Below, one piece after another: positions 62,593 to 64,000 of a stretch of DNA of 64,000 nt (positions are counted from its first letter, which is position 1; each line of letters opens with the position of its first letter). The stretch covers positions 558,001 to 622,000 of the forward strand of contig NZ_VMHK01000001.1 of NCBI RefSeq assembly GCF_007559275.1. The letters are read 5' to 3'. Both the position numbers and the translations under genes were made by a program. The notes under the pieces are model-generated. The model was not told where the DNA came from. It saw only the letters and a list, made by a program, of their open reading frames with translations, and ran no database searches. The stretch comes from Bifidobacterium apousia. GTDB lineage: Bacteria; Actinomycetota; Actinomycetes; Actinomycetales; Bifidobacteriaceae.

Positions 62593-63531
62593 ATGGGCAA
62601 GATCAAGGCGATGCTGACGGCGGCTCTGAGTGTCGCCCTGCTGGCCTCCATCGGGGCCTGCGGAACCACCGACGAGGCGGACAACAACAGTGCGTCGGGC
62701 AAGGCCACAACAAGTTCCCACCCGGCGGCTTTTGATGTCAGTGGCATCAAGAAGGATCCGGCCATCGCGGCCAAGGTACCCGAGTCGGTTGCCAAGGACG
62801 GCAAGCTGACTGTGGGCATGGAGACCTCGTATGCGCCCGGTGAATTCATGAATGAGGACGGCAAGACACCGATCGGCTATGACATCGACCTGTCCAACGC
62901 CATTGCCAAGGTGATGGGGCTCAAGGGGGAGATGGTCAGCGCCTCCTTTGACACCATCATCCCAGCCATCGGCAGCAAGTACGACGCAGGTATCTCCAGC
63001 TTCACCATCACCAAGGAGCGGATGCAGTCGGTTGACTTCGTCACCACCTTCAAGGCAGGCACGGCCTTTGCAGTCAAAAAAGGCAACCCCAACAAGATCA
63101 ATCCTGACGACATCTGCGGCGTCAAGGTCGGTGTGCAGACGGGCACCATCGAAGAGCAGCAGGCGACCGACAAGATCTCGGCCGAGTGCAAGGCCAAGGG
63201 CAAGAAGCCGGTGGATGTGCAGTCCTACAAGCAGCAGACCGATGCCGCCACAGCGGTGGTCAACGGCAAGATCGACGTCTTCTACGCCGACTCCCAGGTG
63301 ACCGGGTATGCCATCAAGCAGACCGACGGCCAGCTGGAGAAGCTGGGCAAGGATACCGACATCGTCCTGCAAGGCGCCGCTCTGAAGAAGGGCAGCGGCA
63401 TGGCTGAGGCCACCCAGGCGGCGCTCCAGAAGCTGATCGACGACGGCACCTACGCCAAGATCCTCAAGAACTGGGGCGTCCAGAGCGGGGCAGTCGAAAA
63501 GGCGGAGATCAACCCTGCGGTCTCTGACTGA
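62593..63531 (+). CDS. Amino-acid ABC transporter substrate-binding lipoprotein
   Basis: The 312-residue protein is a family 3 solute-binding protein (GlnH/HisJ type). It has a lipoprotein signal with Cys23 in SIGAC, a Ser/Thr/Asn-rich linker, then GKLTVGMETSYAPGEF, GYDIDLSNAIAKVMG, the hinge region FTITKERMQSVDFV and VGVQTGTIEEQQ. GAGGAG lies upstream of the ATG at 62593. The tandem ARG-box-like sites in its promoter suggest arginine or another basic amino acid as substrate. The permease gene follows 109 bases later. Confidence 0.92.
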   Translation: MGKIKAMLTAALSVALLASIGACGTTDEADNNSASGKATTSSHPAAFDVSGIKKDPAIAAKVPESVAKDGKLTVGMETSYAPGEFMNEDGKTPIGYDIDLSNAIAKVMGLKGEMVSASFDTIIPAIGSKYDAGISSFTITKERMQSVDFVTTFKAGTAFAVKKGNPNKINPDDICGVKVGVQTGTIEEQQATDKISAECKAKGKKPVDVQSYKQQTDAATAVVNGKIDVFYADSQVTGYAIKQTDGQLEKLGKDTDIVLQGAALKKGSGMAEATQAALQKLIDDGTYAKILKNWGVQSGAVEKAEINPAVSD

Positions 63532-63640
63532 GACAGGCCTCTAGGCGAGGGTCGGCTCAACAACCGGACTGCGCCTAGCGGTTGGCCCGGCTGGATAGGC
63601 TGGGCCTGAATACGTTCAGCGGTGCGGAAGGAAGCAGGAG

Positions 63641-64000
63641 ATGCATACCAAGAAGGGGACGGACCAGATTCAGATCCCCGGCAGAATAGAGGCCAGGCCG
63701 GTGCGCAAGCCGGGGCCGATCGTGGCTGCCGTCATCGTGGCCATTTTCGTGGCCATGCTGATCCATGGCATGGTGACCAATCCCAACTTTGATTGGCCCA
63801 CGGTCTGGAAGTACCTCTTCAACGAGCATGTCCTGGACGGTATCAAGTGGACCCTTCTGCTGACTGTCTACGCCATGGTCCTGGCCACAATCCTGGCCAT
63901 CATCCTGGCAGTCATGCGCAAGTCGTCCAATCCGGTTCTGCGCTGGGTCAGCTGGTTCTTCATCTGGTTCTTCCGCGGCACTCCTGTATATACCCAGCTG
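63641..64000 (+). CDS. Amino-acid ABC transporter permease, HisM/GlnP type (3' end outside window)
   Basis: The first 120 residues are visible. A hydrophilic N-terminus of about 28 residues is followed by a membrane helix (IVAAVIVAIFVAMLI), a loop, and the conserved family segment VLDGIKWTLLLTVYAMVLATILA, quoted in part, then WFFIWFFRGTPVYTQL, which is the RGTP signature of polar amino-acid permeases. GGAAGCAGGAG precedes the ATG. It belongs with the binding protein upstream; the ATPase is expected downstream. Confidence 0.93.
   Translation, partial: MHTKKGTDQIQIPGRIEARPVRKPGPIVAAVIVAIFVAMLIHGMVTNPNFDWPTVWKYLFNEHVLDGIKWTLLLTVYAMVLATILAIILAVMRKSSNPVLRWVSWFFIWFFRGTPVYTQL

Overview
The window is chromosomal DNA from a high-GC actinobacterium, almost certainly a Bifidobacterium (species not determined). 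The evidence is the codon bias, the gene orders tilS-hpt-ftsH-(fol), rpmE-prfA-prmC-tsaC-wecA and prfB-ftsE-ftsX-CHAP hydrolase-smpB, actinobacterial-type DapD, Orn and L31, a prfB gene without the programmed frameshift, and many genes whose start codon sits 6-8 bases after a -10 hexamer (leaderless mRNAs). About 56 protein genes and four tRNA genes are supported. I see no insertion sequence, prophage or CRISPR array; this is mostly housekeeping chromosome.

Layout. 1-4.4 kb: 3' part of manA, two secreted peptidoglycan hydrolases (CHAP, NlpC/P60) and a tandem universal stress protein. 4.4-7.4 kb: OsmC, thyA, folA, a low-molecular-weight phosphatase, then tRNA-Phe and tRNA-Asp on the minus strand. 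7.5-13.6 kb: galE, trmB, a TetM/OtrA-like translation GTPase, a VOC protein and an FGGY sugar kinase. 13.9-20.2 kb: tRNA-Glu, two family-2 glycosyltransferases around an AI-2E-type membrane protein, and an ABC transporter pair. 20.3-27.3 kb: dacB-tilS-hpt-ftsH, then a degenerate FolB-FolK fusion and a DUF3180 protein; folE and folP, usually found here, are missing. 27.4-33 kb: tesB, ettA, a YkoE-like ECF S component, an OppA-like lipoprotein and a CAU-anticodon tRNA. 33.0-33.1 kb: an unassigned structured RNA ending in a rho-independent terminator. 33.4-36.4 kb: a YheO-like regulator divergent from a MalY/PatB lyase, then an acetoin reductase. 36.6-41 kb: rpmE-prfA-prmC-tsaC-wecA. 41-55.9 kb: guaB, orn, a PIF1-like helicase, a GNAT, proS, xth, an SSB paralogue, an M13 peptidase, a DUF308 protein, map, gltA, dapD. 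56-62.3 kb: a 43-residue membrane peptide, prfB, ftsE with a very long C-terminal tail, ftsX, a coiled-coil CHAP hydrolase, smpB. 62.3-64 kb: an amino-acid ABC transporter preceded by two ARG-box-like sites.

How the genes work together. ThyA and DHFR recycle folate while de novo folate synthesis looks lost, so folate is probably salvaged. FtsEX with the coiled-coil CHAP protein form a division hydrolase system. TilS probably matures the CAU tRNA that lies 10 kb away. Release factors and their methyltransferase PrmC, SmpB, ProS, EttA, TrmB and TsaC form a dense translation set. The most interesting items are the structured RNA at 33.0 kb, the degenerate FolBK protein, the leaderless promoter pattern, the Tet-like GTPase, the FtsE tail and the tandem ARG boxes.
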